DNA of 64,000 bases from Amblyornis subalaris (taxonomy: Eukaryota > Chordata > Aves > Passeriformes > Ptilonorhynchidae): the NCBI GenBank assembly GCA_018881555.1, contig JACAXG010000018.1, positions 5,021,634-5,085,633 of the forward strand, in the 5' to 3' direction. The notes beneath the pieces were generated by a model. The model saw only the letters and a list, made by a program, of their open reading frames with translations, made no database searches and had not been told where the DNA came from. Of this stretch, positions 11,962 to 25,300 are shown piece after piece; positions within the stretch are counted from its first letter, which is position 1; each line of letters begins with the position of its first letter. The position numbers and the translations under genes are program-made.

Positions 11962-14759
11962 CTGTGAGGAAAATACAAAGCAGAATTCAGCAAATGCTCT
12001 AGGTTATAAAATCTCAAACCATTTGCTAACAGCACACGAATAATTTTAAGTGCAATGAAATCAAACTTTCATTTAATGAATATAATATGTGTTCTCTCCC
12101 TTTAGTAGAGACAAAGTTGTGCCAGCTCCCACCGAAATAAATGAAAATGGCTGACTCCATTCAGAGGGAGTGGGTTCATTGTATTTAATCTTTTTGCATT
12201 GATGGCAAGTTGGAGTCACTCTTGAAACCATCTGCAAGGTTTTTTGTCTCAAAGTAATTATTATACAAAAAGCCACATGATGTCAGTTACAACTGAAAGC
12301 TGGATATTACCCATAAGTGTATAAATATGAGCGGTGAGTATTGACAGAAATATACTTCTACAGCCAAAAAAGCAAAGCACATTTATATAAGGGGGTTGTG
12401 TACACATATATGTTTGTTTGTGTGTGGGCACATGTATCTTTATATAAACCCACCCACACATGACATGCACATGCACTCTTGATTGAATAGGGGGGCAACT
12501 GCTGAGAAATCAGGGTACTGGGGAGTGAAGGAGCACCTGAGAATGCAAAACTAGAATGTTATACAACATATGACTACTCACAGGTCTATCTGATGTCTCT
12601 CTTAAGACCAGCATTTGTGTGATAGGCTGATCAGACACCTGAACTCGCTTATATGCACGACTTAATCCCTGAACTATGGACTGAAGGTACCCAATTCAGC
12701 AATACTTAGTCGGGCAAAACTCTCACTGAAGTCACACCTCTCACTTCAGTAGTAGTGTCAGGTAAGTTTTACAAGGCCTAATTCCAAATATGTAATAGAG
12801 AGAGTGAGCTTCTGAGTGTACTTCAGATGCACAAACTGGCAGCAGCACTGACATCAAAGGCAATTATCTCATATGCAACTGATGCTTTCCATCTCCTTCT
12901 TTACAGATAAATTTGGATGTAACCACAAGCCTGGTACAACAGAACACTTCAGTTTATAATAGATGGATACTTCCATATCAAATGAGTCATTGCTTTGCAT
13001 TAATCAATCCACAGTAATTTTGAGTGGTGGATACATAAAAATTTCCTCCATGTTAGAGGGAAAAACCAAGCAATCTAAATGGTCTCTTGGGAGAATGAGA
13101 TTGAAAAGTCACCATCAACAGGCAAGATTAGAGTTTATTAGTTCCTAATTCTAATTTGTCTATTAGGACTATGTGGTGACTCATGCCTCCCTCATTTGCT
13201 GTACACTTTTGAGAGTAATTTCTAAAAAAACTATTTTCATAGAAATTTTGCCAGCATATGAACAAAGGCTCCTGAACCTAAAAATGCAGTTGCAAATGGG
13301 TGTTTCAAATTAAAAAATATGGCATTTTCACAGTAGTTCTGTGAATAATGTTTTTGTTCTGTGCATTGTAATGTGGAATATTGTATGAGCACTCATAATG
13401 CATATTGTATAATGAAAATATGCAAATATAGAAAATTAGGACTTGTTAAAGCTTTTGCTGTAATATCAGATATCCATGTAGTTTAATGCACAAAAATATA
13501 CCACGCTTTCTGGGAAGTGGCTGACAATTCAGTTAATATATTGAAAGACTGTTCTACAACTCTAGCTCCTAAAAAACCCCGCCCACTAACCATGCATATA
13601 ATTATTTTTTACAGTCTTTTAATTTAATTTAGAAAAACTGAAGTCCAGTGTATTAGCATAGGATTTAACTCATGGTTTAACTCAAATTTCTTCATGTTAG
13701 TGTGGTATATAGTAAAAAGTGAAATTTACCCATCACGTTAATTTCTTGCTCCCCTAAGGCTAATTAGTGCAAATTAAATTTCCTGCTAATCATCTTAAGC
13801 AGCAAATGGGCGATATGAAAATCCAGTATTCCTACTGATTGTGATAAACCTCTATTCATGTGACTTACGCACTGCATAAATATCTTGAAACTATTTAACT
13901 GCAGTTTATAGACTGTTCCCAAAGTAGCATGGTCATATGGTGTTCCTTTTCACCCTGTGTTTACAGCTACAACACATTAAAGAAGGCTAGAAATACATTA
14001 AATAATTTATTCTTATTACAAGTAAGCATTTTTATTAAAAGTTATTTCCTAGTAAGCATTACCTATGTTTGCCACAGGGATATGCTACTGTGAAGAAGAA
14101 AGTGGGAGACCAAAAGAATGAAGAGGAATAGAGGTGCACACAAGGATATGCTCTGTGGAACCTGATTGTCCATGACAGATGTACATGCAGACCCTGTCAG
14201 TCTGTAAAACTGAAAATAACTGATGCAAATACCCAGCATAAATGTTTATAGCTAAATATTCAGATCCAGAAGGAACAGTAATGGAAACCTGTATTAACAA
14301 GCAGATCTGTTCTCAGCTCACTATGTTGCTGTGCCACAAAAGACTGAAGCAGTTTCAGGTTTTGGTTCTCTTCCCGAAGCACTCAGTGGCTTAAAAAGAT
14401 CATTTCATTTCATAAACATGAAACTCTACAGTAGCAACAACGTTTATTTGTGCAGGAGATGGCATTTCCAAGAACAACAAAAGGCTGTGGAATGGCTCTT
14501 ATGAGGCCTAGAGATCATCACAAACTGTGCATTTTTTAGTCCAAAGGACTTTTCCTTGAATTTTTCTCTTCCAAAACATAATTATGTGGATGAGTATGCA
14601 AGCACATAGGTGTGTGCACTCCCTGCTCCCTACCACATCACACTTTCCTACAGGAGCATCACATGGGAGCCCTCAGAGCCAGCACACAGATCTTAGCCAC
14701 AGGAGCTCTGAACTGAGCATTTGCAGTAGCAGTTTGAGTATGGGGAAGTTCTTGTAATT
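11962..14759. other. intron segment, nothing recognised
   Basis: The sequence is AT-rich with only short overlapping open frames. A stretch near 13750-13810 contains several TAAT-core homeodomain-type motifs (such as 'gctaattag' and 'gctaatcat'). Such motifs are expected often at this base composition. No repeat family was recognised. Confidence 0.5.
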
Positions 14760-15540
14760 TCCTTTCCTGGTGTCAGGGCTTCATTCTTTCTCCAGTCTTT
14801 TTGCTCATCTACCCCCATGGTCCAATTGTTTTCTCACTCTATGGTCAGTTGTTTATATCGGTTATCTTCCAAGCTCACTCAACTCCGAGTATCTCTCTGT
14901 CTTCTCCCCGTCCTCAAATGCTGCCCCTTTTTCTTTTGCTCAAGGACACTCATTAACCTATCCTAAATCTACATGATTTCTTCATTCTTCTTACTTAAGC
15001 AGGCCCAGTTATTTAGTCTCGGTGTCCTTGTTCTCCCCCAAAATGCCAACTTCACACAAAATTTTCAGTGCCCTTCCTACCTAGCCATGCTTCCACAGCT
15101 CCTTGTCCCAGGCTCCCTGCCTCAGCAGCTTAAGCACTCCTTCTGGATCTTGATTTTGTTGGTTTTTCCAGCCCCCAAATTCTCTCTCTGCACTTTTTCC
15201 CACTCTATCTCCCACTAACAGCAGATCCTTTCTCCAAGTTAATCCCATCTTTCTTTCCTTCCTTCAGCTTCTCATCAGCCAGAGATCGACCAGTCAAGAG
15301 GACCTCCTTCCTCTGTGCCCCCCACCCAGCCAAACATATCCCCATTCCCTGTATTTTTCTCCTGACTNGCAAATCTCCCTTACTCAATCATCCTACATCT
15401 TCTTGTTTTGTCTCCCAGTTACTATTTCTCTCCCCTCTATCATATCAGTGCCATCTTGTTCTGATTTTTCCCCTCCTTTTTTCCCCCCTCCTCTTCCCTT
15501 TTCTTTCCTCTACATTCAGGTCAAGTTCCTTCCTTTGTAG
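14760..15540 (+). other. pyrimidine-rich tract (~0.8 kb)
   Basis: The plus strand is strongly biased to C and T across about 780 bp. It includes an uninterrupted 47-nt pyrimidine run at 15465-15511. The minus strand is correspondingly purine-rich, which explains the lysine, arginine and glutamate-rich open frame seen there. On the LDB2 transcript strand this would be a long GA-rich stretch. No transposon was recognised. Confidence 0.7.
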
Positions 15541-17033
15541 GGCCACCTGGATCCCAGGCACATCCACCAGCAGTATAGAAGGAAGGGTTTCCTGCTCTTG
15601 CATGCACCACTGGCTGAGCCTTCCCTGTGGGTTTGGTAGTGGAAATGACCATGACTCCACACAGCTCTGAACTGCAAAACATCTAGTTAATCTATGTAAT
15701 TGGCATGTGGCTGCCCCACTGGGCTCCTACTATGTTCCTTGGAAGGGAGACCTGAGAAATTTTAGCTGTCAAACTCTAGTAAAGCCTGCACTGAATACTT
15801 GAGAATGGGTGCCTTTCTTATCCCCAATTATTTAGAAATCTGCTAAATTCAGTCAGATTTCCACAAAGAAGACAAAAGGGATACCCCTACCACAAAGGTG
15901 AGTGAAACTACTCCAGAGCATACAGATTTTTAAACATTTAAAAACCAAATTTTCGATACTTCTGTAACACAGAAAAATATCTTCATCTATACAAATAATA
16001 ACAGGCTCTTACTATCCCATTACCCAGAAAAGACCATTTAATAGTGTGAAATGTGACACCACACATTGCAAGATACTGTATATACTAGAAGGAAAATTCA
16101 CCTGCCCCTCAGCATTCAGACATTAATTCCAGATCACTGGTATGCTGCTTTAAATTATCATTTTGTCCTGGGCTGCATTCCTCCCTAGCTATCTGAGGAT
16201 GTACCATTTCTCATGAGAAGTGGGCACTGCAACTTAATCTTTGCTTGATTTGTGCTAGCAAAGCACAGATAGCAAAGCAAAGTGACAAAGATCAGCTGGA
16301 TTTAGCAACAAGAAGCAGTTATTTATATGAAAATGTCTGTAAGAAAGGTATATCTGAAATGAATATTTTGCACAAAATAGAATGCTGTCATCTGCTGGCA
16401 TGACGTAACTTTAGCCTATTTTGTAATGTGACAGCTTGGCTACATGTGATTCCATGTACCTTTTCCATGGATCAGAGACGAAAAAACAATTTTAGAATTG
16501 AAATAAGATAGATTTGTGACACTCCCCCAAATATGAGCAGTCCAGAAATCAATTAATTCAATCTATGAACATAGGCAAGAAACTTTATAGGTCAGTAACA
16601 CTTCTATTATACATAACTCCTTAAGTATCACACCTGGGGAATTCTAAAGAATAGAAATGAAACCATGTGAAATATTAAATGGCCTAAGGCCTGCCTCTCA
16701 AGGGGGGATGGACTGAGGTCACACTCCTGCTTTTTGGCTTGGGCATGCAACAATGATGATTAGGGTGTTCCTCTGTCACCTTGATCCTAGGAATAATTAT
16801 TTTCATGCTGTCCTTTAATTTATTTTTCCTTTTAAATGTTTGTCTGAACATAAAATACTTAGTTCTGTCAGGAATATGTTTAATTCTAGAATTATTTTTC
16901 CATCCCAAACTGAGCCAAAAAGTCCAATGATCTCTAGATGAGATTGTCCATAACATGTGAAATTCAGGGTTCTTCCAAGCCTCAAATGAGCAATGGGTAG
17001 AAAGCCAGTCAAAAAAGTAGTTTGCAATATAAT
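15541..17033. other. intron segment, nothing recognised
   Basis: This is ordinary AT-rich intronic sequence. The 119- and 139-codon minus-strand open frames at 16.7-17.2 kb overlap each other in different frames and show no known domain, so they are not called. Confidence 0.5.
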
Positions 17034-17084
17034 TGTGGTACACACAATATTACCACAAAATGTGGTACACCACACAGTGTGGTG
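17034..17084. promoter_or_regulatory. cluster of RUNX-type hexamers with inverted repeat
   Basis: Five RUNX core hexamers (TGTGGT or its complement ACCACA) occur within 50 bp, at 17034, 17052, 17061, 17069 and 17078. The last two form an inverted repeat: CACCACAC at 17068-17075 and GTGTGGTG at 17077-17084, with a 1-base centre. This could be an intronic binding site cluster or a decayed low-complexity repeat. Function is inferred from motif density only. Confidence 0.25.
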
Positions 17085-18741
17085 GTGATGGTACTGTTGG
17101 GTGGTTGGGGTTTTTTGACCCCAAGGAAGATTTGAGTAAAATAGAAAGTAAACATGTTTTTCTGGTTCACAGGAAACTGGTATTATTTGTGGCCTAGGAA
17201 CAGCAGAAGAACATTTCCCCCCTTTGTGTGTCAAAGATCGGCTGTCAAAATCTCAGTGTCCTCTCTACAGAATGAAGGGTCATGGCCTCTTTGCAGAAGC
17301 AGGGCTTGATAGCAAACCCCTCCTTGCTCACTGAACTGCTCATGTGTTGCCTTTACAGCAGAAGCTCTCAGGATCATACATTTGGATTTAGCATATACAT
17401 GTACACCATGCAAAATAACTGCCAAATTGGTATAGAAAAGAAACAATGGAAGTGTTAATCAGCAAAATAAAAATATTTGTTTTATTGCTTTCAGGCTGTT
17501 TTTTTGCAGCCCGAATCCTGTCAAGTCCTCTGTCTTTAATTAAAGCTAGGTTATAAAATAAGTAATAAAACAGAAACAAATAAAACCAAAAAATATAAAA
17601 GATAAAAAGCCTTTAAAAGTTCCACAGAATCACAGAATGAAAAAAACACCCTCTGTCTGTAGCTTAAAGGAGCTCTGGAAGCTCTGGTGCAGCCTGCAGC
17701 TGATTATCTCATCAACGTGCTATAGATGGGCTTGAGGAACTTGGATGTCTGGGGCTGTGGAGGTTTTTTTGGCTCCCGACACAAAATGTTGAGCTGTCCC
17801 ATAAAGCTCTAGGCAGACTACGAGAGTCTCTTGCTTGGGAGATTACCACAGTTGGATCTCAGTAATTAAATGGAGATGTAACTAACTCTCCTCAGCCAGA
17901 TGCAGGGACTAGGGAAGCCAGGAGACAACATCCCATTGATTGCAAATGAACCTTCCTGGGCACTGCAGAAGAAAGCACGAGCTTTCTGTTAATTGTTAAT
18001 TGACATCTCTGGGCATGGCTAACTAACATCTGCGTGGGCCAGAGCTTGGCATGTTCATTTACATATGTTTCTGTTACTGAAGTAAACGAATCAGTACACA
18101 GAGCAAAACTTCATGGAGCTACACAGTGATATCTTTGCTCTTACTCTGCCTATACTTCCATTTGCCCAAAATTGTCCCAGTGAAAGGGCACATCAGCCGT
18201 GTTCTCTTCCAGACACAGCCCATCTGGCCGGGATGTGGAGGGAGGGATCCCTCTCTGAAGCTGAACAACAGCAAAGTTCCAGTTTTCAGTACTGTGACCT
18301 GCTCTCTGGAAGAGCTGCAAGGCAGGATGCTCATGGGAGTGCCCCTCCACCTTTATGAGACCTTATCTGCTGAATGGATTCAAACCCAATCAACACAAAT
18401 CTGGCAATTCCAAGGAAAAGCTACAGTCAGATTTGATAGTGTGGCATGGAAGGCAGCAAAAAGACAGTCTAATAAGTCCAAGTTCTGTCTCAGAGACATG
18501 TGGGCCATGTTGATTAAACCACCCACACGTATCCAAGGCAGAATCTGGCACATACAGACCTGTCCTTTTTTAATCCCTATCTAGTGTGTAAGATTGGGCT
18601 TCTATCATGTAGACTACTTATAGAATAGAAATTAGAATGTATGATTAATTTCCACTTTTAGAAATTTCTAGTTATTTACACAAATTAAACATTAAGTAAG
18701 AGTAAATGTATGATATAAAATCTATACATTAGTAGTAATAA
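17085..18741. other. intron segment, possible CR1 trace
   Basis: At 17628 the string 'cagaatcacagaatga' resembles the reverse complement of a CR1 3' terminus, but the following bases do not match CR1 well, so it is not called separately. The 152-codon plus-strand frame at 18126-18584 shows no recognisable domain and overlaps several others. Confidence 0.4.
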
Positions 18742-18784
18742 TAATACTATATTAGAGTACATTAGCGTACTTTTAATAGTATTA
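18742..18784. repeat. AT-rich imperfect hairpin
   Basis: TAATACTAT (18742-18750) and ATAGTATTA (18776-18784) are perfect 9-bp inverted repeats. Between them AGTAC (18756-18760) and GTACT (18767-18771) form a second, inner stem. The surrounding 120 bp are almost entirely A and T. Confidence 0.6.
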
Positions 18785-19904
18785 TACTAGTAATATACTA
18801 CATTGTATTTGCACAATCAGAAAACATCCATATAATCTACACATATTATAAATTTTAAATTCCATGAAGTTTGGAAGACAGTGGAAGTAGTACCTTCATA
18901 TTGCTAATAAAGCACAGGAGTAAAATTAGCATTATATATATATATTCTTCCAACATATTTCGAATTGTGTTTTTATTTTTAAGGATTTACTTAGCACTTT
19001 TTGGATATTGTGGAAATCTAGTGTTTCCAACCAATTTGCCTTTGTTCTTAATTTTGTGACAAAATTACAAAGTGCGATGTGTAACATGGATTCAGTACTG
19101 TTACTGAGTTATTTGAATCCTTCCCACAAACAGAACCCAATGGTTTTGTTTAGATCCATGACACTTTCATGGTATCTGCAGTATCTTATTTATTTTACAT
19201 CAACAACATTGCCTACAGTTAAAGGCTATAACCCAAAATGCAGGTTTTTCTCTCCAATTCCTTCTAGCCTAGGTAATTCAATCATTGTGTTAGGTTTGAC
19301 TCTGCCTTTTCTCCAGTATTTTCTAACAACATTTTACCCTGCTGAGGATTTGTGTGTATAATTTTGATTCAGTTTACAGTGTATTTCCTTTTCTTGAAAG
19401 ATTGTCACCAGCACTTCAATCCTCTAAAACACACTTGAGTCAAGAGCAAGTAACAGAAACTATGACAATGAGACCTCAGTTTAACTCCCCACACCTTATG
19501 ACCCTTATTCTCAACAGACACATAATCTGCAACTCAGTCTTAAATCCTTCATCCCTCTGGAGAGAGACAATATGTCACTATAATTCATTTTGGTAAAAAC
19601 ATTCAGAAAAGAACTATAAAACCCTCTATATGTCTCAGCACAAATTTAAACTGCATCAGCATAATTTTTAATTAAGGCCTAGCCAGTCTACCTATTACAA
19701 TAAAAGCTCCTCCCAACCATTTTCTTATTACACTGGCAACAGACCACCAGTCTTTAAAGAACTGCTCACTACAACATTCATTCATCAGATCTGAAGTACT
19801 TCAGCCTCAGGCTAAGTCTAGACCAGGGAATGTAGAGAGCAAGCAGCAGAGTCCAAGATCCCTTTCACAGGATAGCACCTGGTCTTGGAGGATCTGGGGA
19901 TCAT
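18785..19904. other. intron segment, AT-rich
   Basis: This segment contains a (TA)n run near 18932-18945 and several short plus-strand open frames without recognisable content. No gene or transposon was recognised before the CR1 copy that begins around 19.9 kb. Confidence 0.5.
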
Positions 19905-20515
19905 CCCACCCTCCACTCAGAGCAGGGTCACCTGCAGTAGCTTGTCTAGGGCTGTGTCCAGTTGGGTTTTGAATATCTGCAAAGACAAAGCCTTCACAAC
20001 CTCTCTGGGTAACCTGTGCAAGTGTTTGACCACCTTTGAAGAAAAACAGTTTTTCTNGTGTTTAAATGGAGCTTTCTGTGTTTCAGTTTGTGCCCAGTGC
20101 CTCTGGCATTACACTGGGCAATAGGGAGAAGTCTGCCTCTATCTTCTTTACTCTGTCCCCATCATATATTTACACACATTACAAGCTTCTCCAGGCTGCA
20201 CAGTCTCAACTCTCTCAGCCACTCCTCACATAGCAAATCCTCCAAGCTCTTAATCATATTCACGGCTCTTTTCTGGACTCACTCCAGTATATCCATGTCT
20301 TGCTTCTAAATGGTGAGTCCAAACTGCATATCCTANGCCAGATGTGTCTCACCAGTGTTGAGGGAAAGATCACCTCCCTCAAACTCTCCCTCACATAGCC
20401 CAGGAGGCTGCTGATTTCTTTGCTGCAGTGGCACATTGCTGGCTCACAGTCAACTTCAACTCTCAGCTCCTTCCCTGCAGGTCTCATAACCAGCGTCTCA
20501 AGCTGAAGCACAAAT
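19905..20515 (-). repeat. CR1 LINE, 5'-truncated copy
   Basis: The plus strand follows the reverse complement of avian CR1 in order: 'gggttttgaatatctgcaaa', 'cacaacctctctgggtaacc', 'gtgtttcagtttgtgcccag', 'cttctccaggctgcacag', 'ctctcagccactcctcac', 'ttttctggactcactccagt' and 'ggcacattgctggctcacag'. This covers the C-terminal part of the reverse transcriptase ORF and part of the 3' region. Its reading frames are broken by stops and indels, and it contains Ns at 20057 and 20336. The element's sense is the minus strand, the same as LDB2. Limits are approximate. Confidence 0.9.
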
Positions 20516-22340
20516 AGCAGAGCACCAGCCCTACAGAGTTCCATACCAGCTTCGAGCTTTAATTTTTTTCTCTGTATCCATTGACAACACTAAGTACTTA
20601 GGGAGTCTGCTACTCGATACTGAAATGAAAACTCAGAGCCCATACTATTTATTGTTTAAACAACTGAATTAGGTTCTAATAGTACAGAGCAGGCCAGACC
20701 CTTACCCCACATTGAAAAATTCAGAATTTCTCATGGCAGGCACATTTATCAGGAAGCATATGGTTTAAGCTGATTTTTTAGGCTGGAGGGGAGAAGCATT
20801 TAGGTGGGTTACCCATATTCTTGTTCCACAGACAAAAAGACATACCTTAGATGAGGAAGCTCCAGTTTTAACTGTAAAACTTCCACATCTTATAAACCAA
20901 AACCATCACTCCCATGATGAATATTTAGCAAAGAGAACACCTGTATTTGCACAAAAATTCTACACTCTGAATGCAAATAAAGCCAGAACAAATGGTTTGC
21001 CTGCTTGCAGTATACAGCCACTCACACTTCTGTCTGTGCTAATCATTCTGTTTGAAGAAAGAGTACTTCAGTTAACTTTGTTCAACAACTGCAAAGGAGA
21101 AAGTTTAAAAAGCAAACTAAAGAGGTTATTCACAGCTGTATGACAAACCACTGTCAAAACATAACAAACCACAACCAAACTGAAGCAGAAAATGACAAAA
21201 TGTAAGACCGTAAAAATGATCGAAATTGTGCAGGACAGGCATTTTAGATGAACAAATGCAATCTGTACCAGTATAAAGGACGAACACAGCACAGAAAATG
21301 ATACCCAGAAAAGTTGTCTCAAGAAATAAACGCAAAAACATACAATTCAAATGACAGGACACCAAAAGGAAGGACAAAAACCAGGGAAACCATCCAGTTG
21401 TATTAAATCAAGCATACTCTGACCCCTGACTTCATCTGACCTAGTAGAATACTAAACATGGCATGAAAAAATAGAATTATGTAAAAACATAAGCAAAATG
21501 ATGTTAAGATAAAGTGATATAGGCCATACCCTCACATACTGCCACAATCCTTTTAAGCAGGTACCCACGATGGTCTGAGTAAGAACCCAGACAGAGACCT
21601 CAAAACCAAAGCTTGGTGGCTGCAGAAAACAAGTGTCTGCCTTTCTGTGGTGTGTTCATGCTGGTGGTGGGTTAAGTGACCAACCCACATATTTCAGTCA
21701 TCGACTTGATTAATCTCTTGTTGATCTAAATCAAACAGTTCCATGAAAATTAAGCAAATCACTGGAACCACACCAATTACCACTTGCTAAGAATTTGGAC
21801 AGTATGCTGGAGACCTCCCATCCCTCTCCCTCTCCCCAACCTCCAATTGTATAAGTATTCCAATTATTGCTACCAAAGCACATGGGATGGTCTGTTGTGC
21901 TATGTTTTCTGGAGTGAAGTTGTTCTGGAGACAGATGTCTACAAATATAATTCTACCAGTTTCTCATCTCCAGTCTCTCCTCTGAACCACGTTGAGTTGG
22001 GACGCTGAAGCAGAAAAAAAGTCTTATGTGTATTCTAGAAATACTATTAACATATGCAGCCTATATGAGGGAAGAATAAACAACTGAGAAAGTACTGATC
22101 TCAGTAATGCATAGGTAGGTCCCTTTCACCCTTAGAAATGGAAGAGAAGCTGTGAGTGACTGAGACAGAGTACCATGTGTAGTGGAGGGCTTTTCCACTT
22201 TTAAAGTTCCTGATTTTCATCCAGGCAAAATCAGCAACATCACACACCTTTAATTAGCTGCAACTGTGATAAATTCTACTTTTGGTTTCAGTTCAGCTTG
22301 TAGCTGTCAGAATAGCACCTCATGTCATCACCACCATGCC

Positions 22341-22387
22341 TGATGAGAAGCNTGAGGACACCATTCATGATGTGAAGCCTGAGGACA
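22341..22387. repeat. 27-bp tandem duplication (two copies)
   Basis: 'tgatgagaagcntgaggaca' at 22341 recurs as 'tgatgtgaagcctgaggaca' at 22368, 27 bases later. The copies differ at one called base and at the N. A 27-bp spacing keeps reading frame, but no protein family is recognised in the small open frame covering it. Confidence 0.6.
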
Positions 22388-25300
22388 AGCATACTGCTGG
22401 GACCTCAGAGGGTTTTGCTCAGACAGAATTTACCTTTCTTCTTGGATGCTTTCTGCAGCTCTCCACAAGCTCCCTTCTACTGAGAGATAGCAGTAACACT
22501 ACTTATGGCAGTTAGTTTAAGTAGTCAAATCTATTCCTTCACTGTGGTTAGTACAGTGTAAACATAGTCATGAGCGTTTCTATAAAGCATATTGTAGGCA
22601 GACACCAACTTGCTCTGCTAACACTCTGAGTAACCCAAAAGCTACGTTTGCATAACTTGGCATCATGTCTGAGGAAGCAATTCCTGTAAAGAGGCAGCAT
22701 ATATTGGTTTGGGCTCCGAGACAGATGAAAATGGCCACACAGCATCTGGTCAGCTTGGTGTGTGGGGAAAACAGGCTCATACAGGCATTCGCCATACAGG
22801 CACGGCAGACCTCCTCAACGCTGGAAGAATTCTTTTCCTGGCAACACTGAAACCCACAGGTTGGCCATGTGAAGGAGAAAGATAGTCCTTTCCCCGAACA
22901 CAGGACTTCATGCTCAAGCACTGTCAGTCAAGCATCACAGCATGGTCCACATTCAGGTGGAAAATACCAGAGGTGAAATGGGTTGATATGTGCATCAAAG
23001 GGGACATAACGTAGTGGGGAATGTGTCTGGAGAACTGGTGGGAGGTGAAGGGTTACGGTGACACGATAAAAGTTATACATGGCATTCTCAAAATCCTCAA
23101 ACTGCATTGAGCACATGTGGATTGATAACCAGCATGATTTTTCTGGTAATGTTATGCTGTAGATGTATGAACAATATCTCACCAGTGGATAATATCAGTT
23201 GTCGGTTATATACATGTTTTATAACAACCAGAACACTCTTTTTCAAAAAGCTGTTGGTGGTTGGCTTTGATTTCTTTTTTTTTTCTGCAGCAAAGCTTGC
23301 TTTCCCACTCTCTTTCTCTTTCTCTTTCAAGCTCATGGAGGCTAACTGCAGAGAAAGTAAAAATGGTATTGAACACACTGGACAAAATAATTAGAAAAAT
23401 AGTCTACCATTTTAAAATGTTTTGTTGGTTTTAAAAGTGTGCCTCATTTATTACTCTTAAAATGAAGGCAATTGCCCTGTGTTCAGTTATACAAATCAGA
23501 TGTCTGACAAAATAACATGAAATAATAAAGAAGCACTTTCAGAAAAGGGCAAGCAACGTAGCACGTTTATAAGCTTCAGTCAGAACACACATTATACATA
23601 GTTTTTAATAAAATTTTATGCAGCAAGTAATGCAGAATGCTCTTAACTTGAAAAAGGTAACATCAGTAATAAGTACTACAACAAATCTGTGCTGAAGTTG
23701 CAACAGCCTCTCCCTATGTTTTCTGTCCTTTTAGCTGTATGATACATTTTTTTCACATTTCACAGAGCATTATATTATCTTCTTGATACAGTTTTTCTAC
23801 AATGACTCACTGTGATTTCTGGAACTACTATAGGTAAAATGCTGTTCCCATAACAATCTTGAACTGCCACCATCAGGACAATTTCAGGGACTCCGTGAAC
23901 ATAAAACATAACAACCCCCACACAGGATCACCCCAAATGCCCACCCAGACCAACATCATTGCTTAACAACATACTAACAAGAAATCTAAGAAAAAATATG
24001 AGAAAAAAAATTGTGGCATGATCCTTGCCCTGGTCCATCACACCTACTTCCAAAAATGAACAGGTAGAAAGCTACAGAGGTGACGGTTGCTTAGTTAGAC
24101 ATGGAAGTCATATCTACTAATAGCTATTGAGATCCAAGTACAATAAGAGTGCAGGGAACCCCATGCTCCAAATGCCACCATAACAATTCTTAATTTAATT
24201 ACAGAAAAATGTTTAAAAACTTTATTATCCCAGGCTGAAAGCAAAAGAATTTNTCTTGGAACGTATTTGCCAACACAACTGAAGAAATTCAAGGTGGGAA
24301 GCTCTTTTCTAAAGATTTAGCAATAACTTTTATCTATCAGCAGTGCTTGATAGGGTTACAGTGCAACTCTCCCAACAAGAATCCGTGTGACATCAGAGAG
24401 AATGATCCCAGATAGATAACTCAATGTTCTGATATCTTAATATGGTATGTGACCATGCAATTCAAAATACTTCTTTGACAAATTAAACATATTTTTTCAA
24501 AATCTACCAAATTTTAAAACTGTACAGAAATCACCTAATATGGGAAAACTAATTTGGTGTACTTCAAACTCATTATGTCAAACAGGACTCTGAATAAAAA
24601 AAATAAGATACTCCACCTTGCAGTGTGAACATGCAAATATGTTGCTGTATACATATGTACTTGAAATATCCCCTGACTTTCAAATAACTTGTACATATCT
24701 CAAAACTAAGAATATATTTTTTTTAACAGCAGCATCGCAAACTCATATCAGGATCTGGAAACAAATCTGTGTGCCAACAATTGCAGTGAATAGCGAGCTG
24801 ACTTATTTGTTTACAAAACCTAACACCAGGTAAGAATTAGCTTGGTAAGAGCCAATTCATACTTTTATTATAAGGCAAATAAAAAAAAGTGCTGGAATAA
24901 AATGCAGAAAACACCAGAGCAAAATTGTTCTGTTGCATTACACACATCCATTACACAGAAGAGTAATAGAAAGTAACCTTCCTACAGTCATTCTTTTCAC
25001 GATAACCATAGAAAAACATCTTTGCCTAAAGTCAACCTTCCTTCACTGCCCTAATACATTAATATTTTCAAATTATTTCCCCCCCTTTAGTATTGATCCT
25101 ACTTCAGACATTATTCAAGAATACTAGTCCCTCATGGATCTCCACTTAAGCAGCATGAATTTTGTTTGCATAATTATAAGAAGAATTAAAGAAAATAATC
25201 TTCATTTATGTGGAATTAGTCACCTAAGAGGTGAGGGCAGAGGAGGAGTGCTGTACTCTAACACAGGACAGGTAGCTGCACTGTTTCTGCTCCCCATATT

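Noticed and set aside
16684..17234. 119- and 139-codon minus-strand open frames
   Set aside because: They overlap in different frames and show no domain or typical splice borders.
17625..17830. Possible CR1 3' end ('cagaatcacagaatga')
   Set aside because: Only the terminal repeat-like string matches; the adjoining 150 bp do not follow CR1.
18126..18584. 152-codon plus-strand open frame starting with a hydrophobic stretch
   Set aside because: No recognisable domain, overlapped by frames on both strands, and no splice or promoter signal tied to it.
22282..22515. 77-codon open frame with a repeated DEK/DVK-PED motif
   Set aside because: The repetition comes from a 27-bp DNA duplication. No protein family is recognised and an N interrupts the frame.
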